A stretch of 64,000 bases of DNA from Ursus arctos. Taxonomy: Eukaryota; Chordata; Mammalia; Carnivora; Ursidae. The first letter of the stretch is position 1. Each line of letters opens with the position of its first letter. The translations under genes and the position numbers were made by a program. The DNA lies in NCBI RefSeq assembly GCF_023065955.2, contig NW_026622985.1, positions 71,165,931 to 71,229,930 of the forward strand, given 5' to 3'. Shown here piece after piece: positions 35,186 to 47,065 of the stretch. The notes beneath the pieces were generated by a model. It saw only the letters and a list, made by a program, of their open reading frames with translations. It did not search any database and was not told the DNA's origin.

Positions 35186-37545
35186 CTTCATGCAGTATAG
35201 ACACACAAAACATGTAAATCATGTGTAAAGGATACACCTGTCTTACTAAGATACAAAGTTATGGCCCACTCTAAGGCCAACTCAGTAACTGGCCAATTAT
35301 CTTCATTATTTCAAAAATCATTTAGAGTAATCTAAACTAGGGCCCTTTGGTGTGGGGCTTTAAAGTAACATACTGGGAACTTGGGGTCAGCTCTCCATGG
35401 CCTTGCACCTCAAATCAACCCTACTGCCTGATGTCTTTCATGAAAGACAAGCAACTGAGTATACTGGAAGGAGGCAGAACTGACAAGTAAATAGAATGTC
35501 AGGAAGGAAACCTGGTAATGGATATAACTAATTTTAAGTACAAGAAAACTGGAATGAAAAGCAGAAAAGTGGCTCAGGCAGAGGAGACAAGCTCTGATAA
35601 TTAATTGCGGCTACGTCCCTTTTCCTTCTTTCAGATCTCCTGTCTCCATTTCCTCTTTGGAAAAAGAAAAAGACCACATCTCAGATAAAACAGATGCCTA
35701 TTTCCATTCTAACTCAGCTTTTCCATGTTCCATCAGCCCTACATGGACATCTCCACATGTGAACCAGCATCCAGATCCAATAACTGTGCTTTAAGATGCT
35801 TATCGTGCATTGAATATCAGCTTGATTATCTGTAGGTGGCAAATGACAGCATGCTGATTTTCAAATGAAGAGGCTGAGACGTAGACTGCTAGTTGATATT
35901 CTCACAGTTACAAAGCCCTTCTGTGGAAGAACTTGGGCCTTTGGAATCATCTTTTTGCCTTTTCAATGAAATAAAGCGTCAGAAGCAAATCATTTACGAA
36001 GTATTCATTCTGCATAGCGATGTTAACTTAGTTATACTGCATTTACTGTAATAACCTTTTAATTCCATCCTTAATCTACTTGGTTATTTACTAACAATTT
36101 CAAGAGCAATTTTTTTTCCTAAAAATCAGGATTTCTACATGCGTGGCATCATCTTGTGCAAAGCATTAATAATATGATTTCATTATATTTGTACAAGTTA
36201 CTTATAAAAGATGAACGCATTTTTAAAAATCCTTTGATTTCAATGTCATCATCATCATCTTTCTCACACCTGTTCTCCATTTTTTTTTTTAACCTAATGT
36301 CTAAGAGAAAAGACAAGTTTCCTTTTCCATGTTATACAAGTCGTGCACAGGAGTCCCAATAGAGAAGAATACAATTGAGCGCATTCAAATAGTATTTTCT
36401 AAAACAACACTCAGATGTGTTTAGGTGGCAAAGTATATGGGGGCAGAAGGGAGAGAAACTGCTCCACCTTTCCTAGGCACATTTAAAGTTGAATTCTAGT
36501 CCCAGATCTCTGGGCATTTGCAGACTATTCCAAAGCCTTGCCTGTCTTCCTGTCTAATCTTTCCTTTTATTCCCTTTTCCTGTTTCCAAGCTTCCTTCCA
36601 TTTCTGCCTTGACCCCCCTCAATCATCCCCTCCCCCCACACCCTAGTGGGTGATTTGACCTTGACTCTATTATAGGAAGAATTCAGGATGGGAGGGATGC
36701 AGTTACCATTCCCAGCCTCAGCCATTATTCTGAAGAAAGACAATGTAAAGGGAAAACTAACAGCGTTGGAAATTAACTTTTTAAAAAACCTGTGAATCTG
36801 AAATGTCACTGAAATGTCCAACCAGCTTGGAAAGAGATAATATACAAATACAAAAAAAGACTGGAAAAAAAAAAATCAGAAAATCAGGGTCATCTTTCAG
36901 AAACAATAAAAGCTCTGTAGCATCTATAATGTTAATTACTACAAATCATAGCCCAATAATTTCATTACAATCTAGTAACGCACAAAGTAAATTTCTCAAT
37001 CAGCTAAACAATAATAAGTATTATGACACAACTTCTTGGTGAGTGTTCATTTTCTTCATTCCATATTGGTGAAACACCTACCATGTATTTGCCTGGCACA
37101 GTGCTTAACCTTTGCTTTCTTTCAGAAACAAAACCCACACAGCTTTTCTTGAAGGAGGCTGCTCTCTTCCACCTCCAGCCTTGCTGTCCATAAGATCAAC
37201 AACAGATATTTGTAAATGGCTGAATAAGTACTCAGTTTGAAACATTTTCTCACCTCATAAAGTTACATGAAACACAAGAGGATAGAACCAACTGGCAATC
37301 TAGCCTAGGCATGGATTGAATCACAGAGAAGACAAATGTTTTTCTCTAAACAAAATTGCTCCTGTGAGAAATTTAACAGCAACGATACCAAGAACGACAT
37401 AGTAAAAAAACAGGCACAGAAATATAATTATTTAAGAAGAAAAAAGAGTGAAAAGCGTCATGTTGAAAAGCATCAGTTATACTCTAATCGTGGGGGAATA
37501 TTTCAGTCTATTTCCTCAACTACTCATCTATTTTTCTAAAGCACA
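35186..37545. other. Intron 1 stretch, mostly unique
   Basis: A probable MIR remnant lies at about 35835-35945 (AAGAGGCTGAGACGTAGACT). The rest shows no gene or recognised repeat. Confidence 0.45.
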
Positions 37546-37547
37546 CT

Positions 37548-37860
37548 GTTGAGACTGAAGTTGAAACTTCTATACTTATCTTGGAAAGCCCCTCACGTGT
37601 GCCCCAGGTCACCTTTAAGGAATCCTAAGAACCAGCCACACACATGGCATACAGCTTCCTGCAGTCTCCACTTCCAAGTCCTCCTTCCATCTCAAGGCCC
37701 AACTCAAATGCCATCCTTCTGTGCAATGTTTCCAGGTCCTTCCACTAGGGATCCTTTCCATGACTCTTCTTCCCCAGACTCCTAATATAAATTATTTGCG
37801 CCTTTCATGACATCATCACGTCTGATTTGATTCCGTGGTATTTATCAGTATCCACCATTG
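37548..37860 (+). repeat. L2-like fragment
   Basis: CTCAAGGCCCAACTCAAATG, CCATCCTTCTGTGCAATG and the following pyrimidine-rich sequence resemble L2. 37861-40045 is unique intron sequence with no gene seen. Confidence 0.5.
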
Positions 37861-40800
37861 GAATGGGATGTGTTACTTTTTATGGCAGCAAAGATGTTAC
37901 TCGTGACGCCACCATCTTGGTAAGTGGGTGGTAAGGTGTTAAATCTAAATTATTCCCTACATAAAAATTATGCTGTGAAACTTTGAATATTCTATGGCTG
38001 CCATATAACTATGGTTGTTTTAAGAAAGCTTAGCAAAATTGGCTAAGAAAGTGCTTTTCTTTGCATTTACATTCAATATTGCCACCTGGAAACAAAAATT
38101 TCCGAGGTACCAGCTGCTAATTTGTTTAATATTCCTGTTGTGCATTTAATAAAAGAACTGTCCAAGTTTTTTTGTCATTATCACCATGACAACAAAAATT
38201 TATATCTACTTTTTGCATATTAGTTGCTCCAGAAAAGTCCAGAATGACAAGAATGTTGGTCAGCTTCCCAAACACAGCTCTAAAGAGATCTCCATTTTCC
38301 TTTCACTCTTAAATTCTTTGGTGACAATAAAAAAGCAGGAAGATTTCTGTTTTCCATACTGCCTTATCCATTAGGAGTTATTTTCAGAGTAGAAATAGCA
38401 ATCTAGCCTATAAAAGTCATCACATTTGGCTAAGGCTCTGAAAATAACCCAGGTCTCTCAGCATGGTTCACGGCAAAGACTATTAATATGATCCTACTGA
38501 ATAATGTAGCTGTTACCCAGCTTTACACTTGGGATGCTTTCAGGATTTAAACAGCTAAGGACAAGGATCACAAACTAAATTTAAAACACTCCACTGAAAA
38601 GCACATTAAGCTGAAAACTATAAATTAAACTTGTCTCTAAGCAACAATCTAAATAGTCAAAACTTAGTGAAAACACTCACTTTCAAAAATAGCCTACTGC
38701 TTTGGAGTCTCCATTGGCTCATGACTGCCAAATGTACATATAAAAATGCATAATATGTAAACTAATTTGATATGAAATAAATCTCTAAAATGCAAAAATT
38801 ATTCCCTAAAAATTAAAAAAAATTTAAGTCCTCAGTTGCCATGAACCCAAAATGCATAAAAATGTCTTAGATTTTTAATCATTAGATAAGCAGCAGTTAT
38901 AATGACAAATATTCTTCAACCTAACTTTAAAAATCAGGCTATAAGTGGCTGATACAGGAGGACCATACGTTACAAAGTGAAAAGTAAAATGCCCAGTTTA
39001 CTGCATAATAAGCCATCATCAGCATTTTACTAAAAAGTTATTTTAAAAAATTATTAGATTAAGCATCGTTATTGCATCCTCCAAGAATTCTACAGAAGTA
39101 ACAAGGAGTTTTACTTTCACAGATTTTTCCATGGCTATCATTAACCAGGGTGAAATTATAAAATCCCCACCTATACGCAGTGAAAAATCAGACTCCTGAA
39201 AATTTTCAACAGCAGAAAGGGAACAAGGACCTTGTTAACACAAAAATCTGTCTGGCATCCAAGATTCTGTTTGCAATCTAACCAAATAAAACTATAGATC
39301 AGCTACAGACCATTAATCAGATGTTTGTGTTTGGTTTAATTGTCAGGTGATTAAAGACTGAGGATAATAGAAAGAAGGCCGTTCCAGGTCAATTAAACAA
39401 ATTCAACCTTCCTGGGAAACAAACACACACACACCCCTACCTCTTTTTCCTGACTTCCCTCCCTTTAGCACCTCCTGGGGATGAAGGTACCCAATCACTT
39501 CTTCCCAGAGAGGTTTGTGTTGTCTTAGTAGCGAGCTTCTTTACTGCATTTCACAAAAGGGAACTGATTCACTGCATCACAAGTGAGGTTTCATTTGAAA
39601 TCTTAAGTTCACGTTTTCCATGCAAAGAATGAAAAATCAGTTTTCCTAAAAGTTTCAAATTAAAACTTGTACGTTTCACAAGTGGAAATCAGTAGCCCTC
39701 CTCCTCCGTTTTTCTTTTCCTGCCCAGGTTCGGCTCAGCTCAAGTAGCTTCCTCCCCCTCCACATCTCTCCTCTCCCTCTCCAGAAAGCCCTACGTCCAA
39801 ACAACAGGGAAGAAGTTCAAACAGCCCAGATTATTGACACCTGGCCCTGCCCTCTGCTGCTCGTGCACCGACTCTGTTTAGGGAAGAACTGAGGGGCGTC
39901 CATGCTCTTCTCAGTCCACACCACCCGGAATCTCCCGCTAGAGCAGCGGGATCGCGCCAAGGGTGGGAGGCGTTCCCAGGGTTGCCTTTCTTTGCAGATC
40001 CTTGCAGCTCCTGTAAAGCTGCTTCTCAACTCCGAAAACGTTTCCACCCAGGAAATGTGGGTCCAGCCCTCCCCCCGACGTAGGGGCTGGAAACCACCAT
40101 TCGGTCTCTGTGCACAGGGATAATTGTGGGGCCGAAAGTGGGGCCAGCGTTGGATAGAAGCTCATTAGGCTTCTAGATCTCAGCGAAGAACAATGTGTGG
40201 ACACCAGGTGCTGAATCTCCACCTCGCCCGGGCACCTTCTAGGGAAGAACGAGGACACCCTCCCACCCCGGCCCCCCATCACCAAGTGATGGGGCAGCAG
40301 GCAGCTAGCAGGCAAAGCGCCGACGCTCAGCGGGGGGCAGCAGCGCCCAAGGCCGGACGCCGCGCCTCTCTCAAGGGGCCTCAGGCACACAAACACACAC
40401 ACAATGGGCATCCCCACACCTGCCTGGCGATGACCCGTCTCCCGCTGGCTGTTTTCCTGGGTCCGCTGAGAGATGCCAGGCAACCCCGAGACACGCGCCC
40501 ACCACCACGCGCGCAGCTAAAGGCGAACAATGGGGGGTCAAGTTCGCCTCGAAACACACGCCAGCCCCCGCCCCTGACCAAACCCCACAGCAGCTGAAGG
40601 AGTGGGCATAGGGTCGCATAGGACACACGCAGGGAGCCCCGAGAACCGGGCGGACCAGGACTGCTTCCCGCGGGGCTGGGAAAGGACTGGAGGGATCCCG
40701 AGCGCAGGCGGCCGCCTCACCCGCCTCGACCCGGGCTCCGCCGTGAGGCACCGCAAGGAGGGGGGACCCGGGGAGAGGTTCCCCAGGGGAGGGGGCACCC

Positions 40801-40905
40801 CAGGGAGCCCGGGCTTGCGGAGCGCACCGGAGCGCAAGCCGGGTCCAGCCCGAACCCCAGCCCGCGTCTACACTCTCCCCGCGCCCACCCCGGGACCTCG
40901 GTTAC

Positions 40906-40986
40906 CGCCGCCTCCGCCGTGGCCCCCGCCGCGTCCTCTGGGGCGCGGGAGAAGTCGGGCTCGCAGCTCGCGCCGTCCGTCGCCAT
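40906..40986 (-). CDS. CTTNBP2: CTTNBP2 coding exon 1 (residues 1-27)
   Basis: The exon encodes the start of cortactin-binding protein 2: it opens [12 protein letters not shown] and ends in an alanine-rich stretch (AEDAA-like, then AEAA), 27 residues in all. The start codon at 40986-40984 has A at -3 and G at +4, a strong Kozak context. An in-frame TAG four codons upstream (40998-40996) rules out a longer N-terminus on this exon. The exon closes GCG GCG followed by GTAACC, a usable donor at 40905-40900, giving a phase-0 junction. Frame and junction agree with exon 2, whose first codons are KKEFD, the residues that follow this leader in mammalian CTTNBP2. The segment is acidic, low-complexity and probably disordered. 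Compared with my memory of the human protein it carries Phe for Leu at residue 12 and Thr for Ala at residue 23. The exon lies inside a CpG island and its codons are GC-rich. Confidence 0.95.
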
Positions 40987-40989
40987 CTT
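40979..40989 (-). promoter_or_regulatory. CTTNBP2: YY1-type motif overlapping the CTTNBP2 start codon
   Basis: The coding strand reads AAGATGGCGAC, which matches the AANATGGCGNC form of the YY1 motif found near start sites of TATA-less CpG-island genes. It includes the initiator ATG. The match is visible; binding is inferred. Confidence 0.5.
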
Positions 40990-41060
40990 CCTGCTCTAGC
41001 GGATCCGAATGCGAGCTCGGAGCGGCGGCTCGGGGTTCAGCCCTCTCGGCGCGGGCGGCG

Positions 41061-41175
41061 CTTAACCCGCTGCGGTCCGGGGACGCGGGCGCTCGCAGCC
41101 CGGCGGCCGTCGCCGCCGCTGCCGCCGCGCTCCCTCCTCCCTTCGCCGCCGCCCCCGCTGCCTTAACCCGCTGCG
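41061..41175. repeat. Two exact copies of a 14-mer in the CTTNBP2 5' region
   Basis: CTTAACCCGCTGCG occurs at 41061-41074 and again at 41162-41175, 101 bp apart, in the same orientation and just upstream of the CTTNBP2 start codon. On the coding strand it reads CGCAGCGGGTTAAG. The flanks are only loosely similar (TCCGG against GCCGG), so this is either a short duplication or a repeated protein-binding site. Confidence 0.6.
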
Positions 41176-41204
41176 CGCCGGAGCGCCGCCTGCCGCCGCC
41201 TGGT

Positions 41205-41214
41205 CCCCGCCCCG
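41205..41214. promoter_or_regulatory. GC box (Sp1/KLF-type)
   Basis: The plus strand reads CCCCGCCCCG, the reverse of a classical GGGGCGGGG GC box, about 220 bp upstream of the CTTNBP2 start codon within the CpG island. Further CCGCC repeats follow to about 41229. Confidence 0.5.
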
Positions 41215-41400
41215 CCGCCCCGCGCCCGGCTGCCGGCAATCAGCGGCGCGTGGAGAGAGGTACGGGAAATGGGCACGCGCCCAGGCCCGGCTAGCAACCT
41301 GCGCGAAGAAAGGAGACCCAAAGCCCCGGACGAGGTGAAGAAGAGAAAGAGCCCAGTAGGTGATTCTCCCGGCACGGTCCCCACCAAGCCGGCGGGGAAC

Positions 41401-44400
41401 AGAACAACCGAATTAAATGTCAGGCCTCCCGATTCTGAATTCTCTGTACGGTCAAGGAAAAGCCTTCACTTCAGCTCCCTCTATCCCACCGCTAGGAATC
41501 ACATAAGGCATCCTTTTCTTCTTTCTTGGATTTGTTTTTTGTTGTTGTTGTTGTTTTGGGGTTTTTTGCAAGACTGCCACCAGGGCGTTTTTCCCCTTCT
41601 GATGTATATTTCGGGCTTTGTTTTATTCTACCATTGCCTTGAGTCCTCTGAAAACCATCAACTCCCAGGTCAAAATGTGTCTTGCTACCTTTGATTTCGT
41701 GGCACCCGGCCCGTTGGCCTATTCGTTTTTATACCACCTCTTCTTCAGGAAAGGTGGAGCAGGGCCTTTTTGTTTTTTGCTTTTTGACCCCAAGTCTGGG
41801 GTATTTTTTGAAGGGCTAATGTTAAGTGCCATTCTTGTAAAAGGAAGCTCTCTACTTTTAAGAGAATTTAAGTGACCCCCATGAGGTGGGGACAACACAA
41901 TTTTTTCCTAAAAATTGATTTTATGGGAATTGTAGGTCTCAGAAGATCTACCATGAGATGAATTAGGCCCAAACTCTTCATTTTCTCTTCCCACATCTGA
42001 TTCAGTTCCTACCCTTTCCTGCCAATTCCCAGGATGTGAAAATCTATCACCTTATCAAGACCATATGGTACAGGCCTTCCCAATTCACCAGATCCCAAAA
42101 ATGTGTTGAAAGCACAAAATCAAATGGAGGCATTCAAGCCGTGTCTCAAAAAAGTAAATTCAAACCACAACCAAATCCAGGACTTAAAATTCTGGAAGAT
42201 GAATGACTGGAATGTTCAGTGCAAGGGTTAACAGATCGAAGCTCATTTTTTTTTTAACGGCACACTCCTAATGAAAGGTTTTGGCACTTTAATTGCTTCA
42301 CTTTCCAAAGTAGATCCAAATATGATACAAACCAGGACAGAGAAAATCTTTTCAAGGACCTGAAAAGGGTGGATCAATAAATTGTTGAAAGTTCCTTCCC
42401 AGAAGGGGTCTACATCAAGAAAGAACTTTCACCTGGAACCCTGGGGTTAAGGGTCACGGGCTTAGAAATCACCTCCAGGTTACCCTGTAAGCAGAGATAA
42501 TCATTTATTTATTGTCTTTGACTCCCTCTCTGAACCCTCTGATTTCCATCTCTGTTCATTATATCATTTCTTTTATCATTCTCTCTAAAATTGCTCAATA
42601 TTAGAATAACTAGACTCTTTATCCAATGAAAGAAAAGCATTTGACAGTAAAACTTCAATGCTGAACTGACAGTAAAGACTTGAAGTTTGAACTCAAAACA
42701 TTCCTTCTTCTTTTCAAAATTCATTTTCACACATCAAAAGGCAATGAATTTTCTTAACACTGATATTACTACCAGAGAAATTAACTGGTTCCCTTCTAGG
42801 GAAAGAAATAAAATAAAATAAAATAATAAACTTCACTTAGGTGGTAAGAACTAGGGATATGACATGACAATATCCCTGAGAAGCAACTCCCATTTATTTT
42901 ATACATGCAGTTCAATTTTTTTTAAAAAGCATCATTGGAAAGAAATAGCTTCTATGAGTCTAAATACAATTAAAGCAGAACCTTCACAAAAGATTCAAAC
43001 CTTGAGTGATTTCTTACCTCTCACTCCTCTCCCCCTCCCTTTTTTGGTGAAATAAAAAATAAAGTTAAAATAAAAAAAATCACAGAATAGCACATTTTCT
43101 AAGGGCCAAATCCAAGACCTAGGAAGGAAAATAAACAGCATTTTGTCCCTACCTTAAAGCTGCCACTGCCTCCCAAGGACTGAAGAATATCCTACCCTAC
43201 TGCATAGAAGTGGCACTCAAAGAGTTAACTCCTTCACCAGTGGCCTAGCCTGGGGCTGCTTCTCTACCGGGAGGGACACTTGCTGGTTTAAATTCTCTCC
43301 TGAGAATTAACCTCTATTGAGACTGCAAATTAACTCTTTCTGAAAGACTTTCTTTTCACAAAGACAGGCTCTACTAGAGTCAGACCAAATAGATCCGCCT
43401 AGTGACTTGATGGCTCTAGAAATTAAATCTTTTGAAGCTTCATTAAATAGCTTAAAAAAAAAAAAAAAAAAAAGACATCCCAAGGCTAGAGTGAAAATTT
43501 CTGAGAAGCAGGGGAAAGGAAAAGATGTGGAAGTAGACACAGGAAGAAAAGAAATTCCTATAACAAAAATGAACCATGATTTTTAATCAGTAAATTTCTT
43601 TCAGCATTAACATGGAAGGAGAGATACTGAATACATTGCAAACAGAGAAAACTATTAGTTACATTGTCTTCTTCTCTGAAAATAATGGTGTGGCTGACCC
43701 ACTGACAAATGAATTTATTTTGTCAGATTAAGATAATTTATGTTTTGAACCCTGGAATAGAGGTGCTTGTGCTGAGCTATACTCCAAGATTCTCTTTTAA
43801 GACCTATGAAATGGGTTGCTGCAGCTAGGAATGCAGACTGTGGTTGGGGAGCCAAGTGGTTTTCTGATTAAACCATGGCCTTGGCCTCACCAGCCACATC
43901 CTCCAACCCACTAAACCAAAAGCCCATAGAGTTATATATAATAATGCAAAGGGTTTCTTCCTTCCATGTGAGAAGATAAAGGAACATACACATATTCCCA
44001 AACAGTTTCCCTGGTACAGTAAGAGAATTCTTTATTTCAGTTAAATGACAACATTTATGTGAGCTCCAAAGAGCAAACCATATGTTATCATGTCTTAGTA
44101 TTGCCAAATGACAAAATTACTGAGGAGCAAATCACTTCTGACTGCATCCACAAGGCTATGGTTATACAATTTAAATATTCCAGACCGCGTTTATCCCTGT
44201 CTACACCATGGTGACCCACCCAGAAAGCCCCAGATCTTGACGCTGGGAACACTAACAAAAGAGAGCCGATGAGCTTGAGTGCCCTGTATCTATCACATGT
44301 GTTTGAAACCAAGACATCGCCAGAAATGAATTTTCATATGACCTAACTACATTCCCTCATAGTCAACTTGTCATTATCTACATGTGCTTAGGCTTTTTGT

Positions 44401-45477
44401 GGATTTTGCTCAGTAAATTTAATCCTAATCTAGTTAGCCACTCTTGTCAACAACCTATGGTTTTGGGAGGCCTCCTCCACCAACTGCAGTCGGTGTGTGC
44501 CAAGGGAATGCAAGCTAATTTTACCTAAGCTAAAGCAAAACATAATTAGGAAATTAAATCTGCTAGGTAGGATGCAAGCCAAAGCCAAACATAAATATAT
44601 CCTCATAATCACTCCCAGCCCCTTTTAACACCACCTTTAGCTGGAAACTGCATTTGGTCATTCAATGCTAAAGTGAGGCCCAAAAAGAAGGTTTTATAAA
44701 GAGTTAAAGGTACAGTAAGAACGATATTCCCCAATCCAGTCACTCAGAACAGAAACTGGGGCTGATGAGAACAATGTAGCAACGTTGGTTCAGTTCTGTT
44801 GAATGTTTTTAAAATCTTAAACCATTACTTGCTGGTTTCAACTCTTATCTGCAGAAGTCATTTACTAAAGTAAGTTCTAGTGCAAAAGATGTTTTAGTGC
44901 AAAACCATTATGGAAAAACAATTTTAACAAAGAACTCTGGCCCACTGCTGCCCCTCATCCACACCTGAATTGGAAATGGATCTGAATATTTCCGTTTATT
45001 CAGCCTCATTAGCAGCCCCACAAGCCTGCAGTATGTAGTTACTAGGCAACCACTAAAGCAGGGGTGTTTATACCATTAGGCATCAATTATAACAAGCTTT
45101 ATTTTTCTTAGAAAGTTTAAAAACTATATAAATAGGTTGTGAGATCAGACCCTTTTCTCAACAGATTAGGGGTGTAGAGCTAGCTATAAAACCAAAGCTG
45201 ACATTTTCTTTTCACTATGGGGTATGTAATGTTCAATTCAAAAGGAAATGTAGTGTTTGAAGAATTAATAATTATTGATGCCTTTCAATTTTAATAAATA
45301 TGCAGATGGTATTTATGATCAACTCGGCAAAGATTTACTCATGATGCAAAATACAGGAGAAAAGCCATGACTGTATAGGTTTCCCATGTAAAAATGTGAA
45401 ATAAGCCACATGCATCAACGTTTTCCAGGCTATCATAATCAACTAGCTGTACACTAAATTAATAGAGTTTCAAATGG
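41401..45477. other. CTTNBP2 upstream flank, no gene recognised
   Basis: It contains short tandem tracts: (GTT)n at 41541-41556, (AAAAT)n at 42806-42830 and poly(A) at 43453-43473. A 141-codon plus frame, 41269-41694, starts in the CpG island but has no known domain. I see no exon with coding signature. Confidence 0.5.
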
Positions 45478-45490
45478 CTTTGAAATTTTT

Positions 45491-45671
45491 TTTTAAAGAT
45501 GGGTTTGTTTATTTGAGAGAGAGTGAGAGCACAAGTGCGAGGGGCAGAGGGAGAGAGAATCCCAAGCAGACTCGGCACTGAGAGTGGAGCCTGACTCAGG
45601 GCTCCATTGCAGGACCCCTAGATCACAACCTGAGTGGAAACCTAGCCGGACTCTTAACTGACTGAGCCCCC
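45491..45671 (-). mobile_element. CAN SINE (older)
   Basis: Minus-strand copy with TTTAAAGATGGGTTTGTTTA, GAGAGAGTGAGAGCACAAGT and TCTTAACTGACTGAGCCCCC. Near-identical flanks CTTTGAAATTTTT and CTTTGGAATTTTT form the duplication. Confidence 0.9.
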
Positions 45672-46281
45672 CTTTGGAATTTTTGAGACATAAATTCCAT
45701 CTTACATCACCCCAAATCTGACTTGATGACACAGTTTTTTTTTGTCTATCACAAGTTTTTTAATTCAAATCAGTTTAGCTCACTTAAAATTGCCTGAAAA
45801 TATGATGCCATTATTTGAAAAGAAATAAAATAAATATATATAGCAGAGGTTATTCAATTAACCAACAAATATAAAATAAAATTTAATTCACAATATTTAT
45901 AAAACAATGTCATGGCTAGACTTGAAGGCTTAATTATATTTATGATTCAAGAACTGAAAGAAAAAAAAAAAGCATTAATGTTACTATTTCATTCCAGGGA
46001 AGGGGAAGTCACTTATAGAATAAAAAAAAAAAAAAAAAATACTGCCAAATCAACATTTAAGTAGCCTGGAATGTTTTATTCTGGCAATTAAAGAAATTTA
46101 ACCATTGAAGTAGTTTTATGCTAGCAATACAATACTTTTTCCTTATGGAAAAACAGAAATAACCATATACTGACCATTACTATCAGAGTCAACATACCTT
46201 TGTCATTACATCATCTTTTAATGTTCATGATTTATCACTTTCAGCGTTAACGTCTTCATTGTTAAGAAGCAGTTCAGTTGG

Positions 46282-46482
46282 GGGACACCTGAGTGGCTCA
46301 GTCGGTTAAGTGTCTGCCTTTGGCTCAGATCATGATCCCAGGATCCTGGGATTGAGTCCCAAATTGGGCTCCTTGCTCAGCAGGGAGCCAGCTTTTCCCT
46401 CTGCCTGCCACTCACCCTGCTTGTGTTCTCTCTCTCTCTCTCTCTGACAAATAAATAAATAAAATCCTTGAAAAAAAAAAAA
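46282..46482 (+). mobile_element. CAN SINE
   Basis: GGGACACCTGAGTGGCTCAG, GGATCCTGGGATTGAGTCCC and CAAATAAATAAATAAAATCC tail with poly(A). The duplication AAGAAGCAGTTCAGTTGG against AAGAATCAATTCAGTTGG flanks it. Confidence 0.95.
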
Positions 46483-46974
46483 AAGAATCAATTCAGTTGG
46501 AAAGTATTTTACTGCTACTTTTTCCTTCCTTCAGATCTGCTACTGACCCCACTTTGTCAGCTTTCAGCTTCTACTTCCTGACTACTGACCATCCAAAAGG
46601 GATGATGCCATTTGGGTCAAGAGACACCTTTGCTTGACATATTCTGCTTGGATCAGCCCTCAACCCCCACCCCATGTGGCCATAGATACCACCTGGAATG
46701 GTGATGGGGAACCCCTTTCCAGAATTTAAAATCTGAGGAAGGGGCAAGGGAGAAGTCAAACGGAAGCTTCTCCAGACCCCGGAGCTTGAGCAGTAGATAA
46801 AGGCACCCTGCTTAGAAAAACCACATTGTATAGCTCTATTTCCTGTAAAAGAATCATTTTTAGAGCTAGAGAAACACACAGAAATGAAATCATAGATTCA
46901 AATGTGAAAGGCAAAGCAATAAAGCTTCTAACAGGAAAATATTTTCATGAACTTGTAAATCAGAACATAAGTTC

Positions 46975-47065
46975 TGACTTTTAATGCAATCCAATTTATC
47001 AATCTTTCTCTTGTGTGGTTAGTGTTTTGCGTCCTGTTTATGAAATCTTTGCTCAGCTCCTTGGC
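46975..47065 (-). mobile_element. Small L1 ORF2 remnant
   Basis: CCAATTTATCAATCTTTCTC, GGTTAGTGTTTTGCGTCCTG and TGAAATCTTTGC are the complement of L1 ORF2. The adjacent frame at 47015-47434 starts in it and has no recognisable domain. Confidence 0.6.

Larger units (their letters stand above)
29433..40905 (-). other. CTTNBP2: CTTNBP2 intron 1
   Basis: The intron is 11,473 bp, bounded by GTAACC at its 5' end (40905) and TGTTACAG at its 3' end (29433). It carries few young insertions: one SINE near 31.4 kb. It also holds an (AC)n tract, a MER5-like element, several MIR/L2 remnants and one old L1 scrap near 33.0 kb. The 5' part (about 40.19-40.9 kb) is CpG island. The 35.95-37.5 kb and 37.9-40.0 kb stretches show no repeat or open frame I recognise and could hold conserved regulatory sequence. 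Confidence 0.93.
1..40986 (-). other. CTTNBP2: CTTNBP2 gene, 5' portion (partial gene body)
   Basis: This span covers the first two coding exons and the first two introns of the cortactin-binding protein 2 gene, read right to left. Identification rests on the conceptual translation of two exons (40906-40986 and 29325-29432), which join in phase 0 and match the N-terminus of mammalian CTTNBP2 as I remember it. In other mammals the protein is a neuronal, mainly dendritic-spine and cytoskeleton-associated scaffold that binds cortactin and striatin. It has an N-terminal coiled-coil region, a proline-rich middle and C-terminal ankyrin repeats. Only the first 63 codons are here; all later exons must lie beyond coordinate 1. 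The paralogue CTTNBP2NL is excluded because its N-terminus lacks the [10 protein letters not shown] leader and begins close to the LSKPEL segment. Transcript start and 5' UTR limits cannot be fixed from sequence alone. Confidence 0.95.
40190..41400. promoter_or_regulatory. CTTNBP2: CpG island / CTTNBP2 promoter region
   Basis: This roughly 1.2-kb block is very GC-rich and dense in CpG, in sharp contrast with the AT-rich sequence on both sides. It contains coding exon 1, the putative 5' UTR and several GC-box-like runs. No TATA box is seen in the 250 bp upstream of the start codon, which fits a TATA-less CpG-island promoter. Limits are judged by eye, and CpG density tails off to about 40.05 kb on the left. 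Long stop-free frames on both strands here result from GC richness and are not evidence of genes. Confidence 0.88.

Noticed and set aside
40602..41294. A 230-codon plus-strand frame across the CpG island
   Set aside because: It runs antisense through exon 1 and the promoter, is proline/arginine/alanine-rich, and reflects scarcity of stop codons in GC-rich DNA. Several overlapping frames on both strands show the same effect.
41574..41592. CCACCAGGGCG, a possible CTCF site beside the CpG island
   Set aside because: The core lacks the full AGGGGGC run and the 3' half does not fit.
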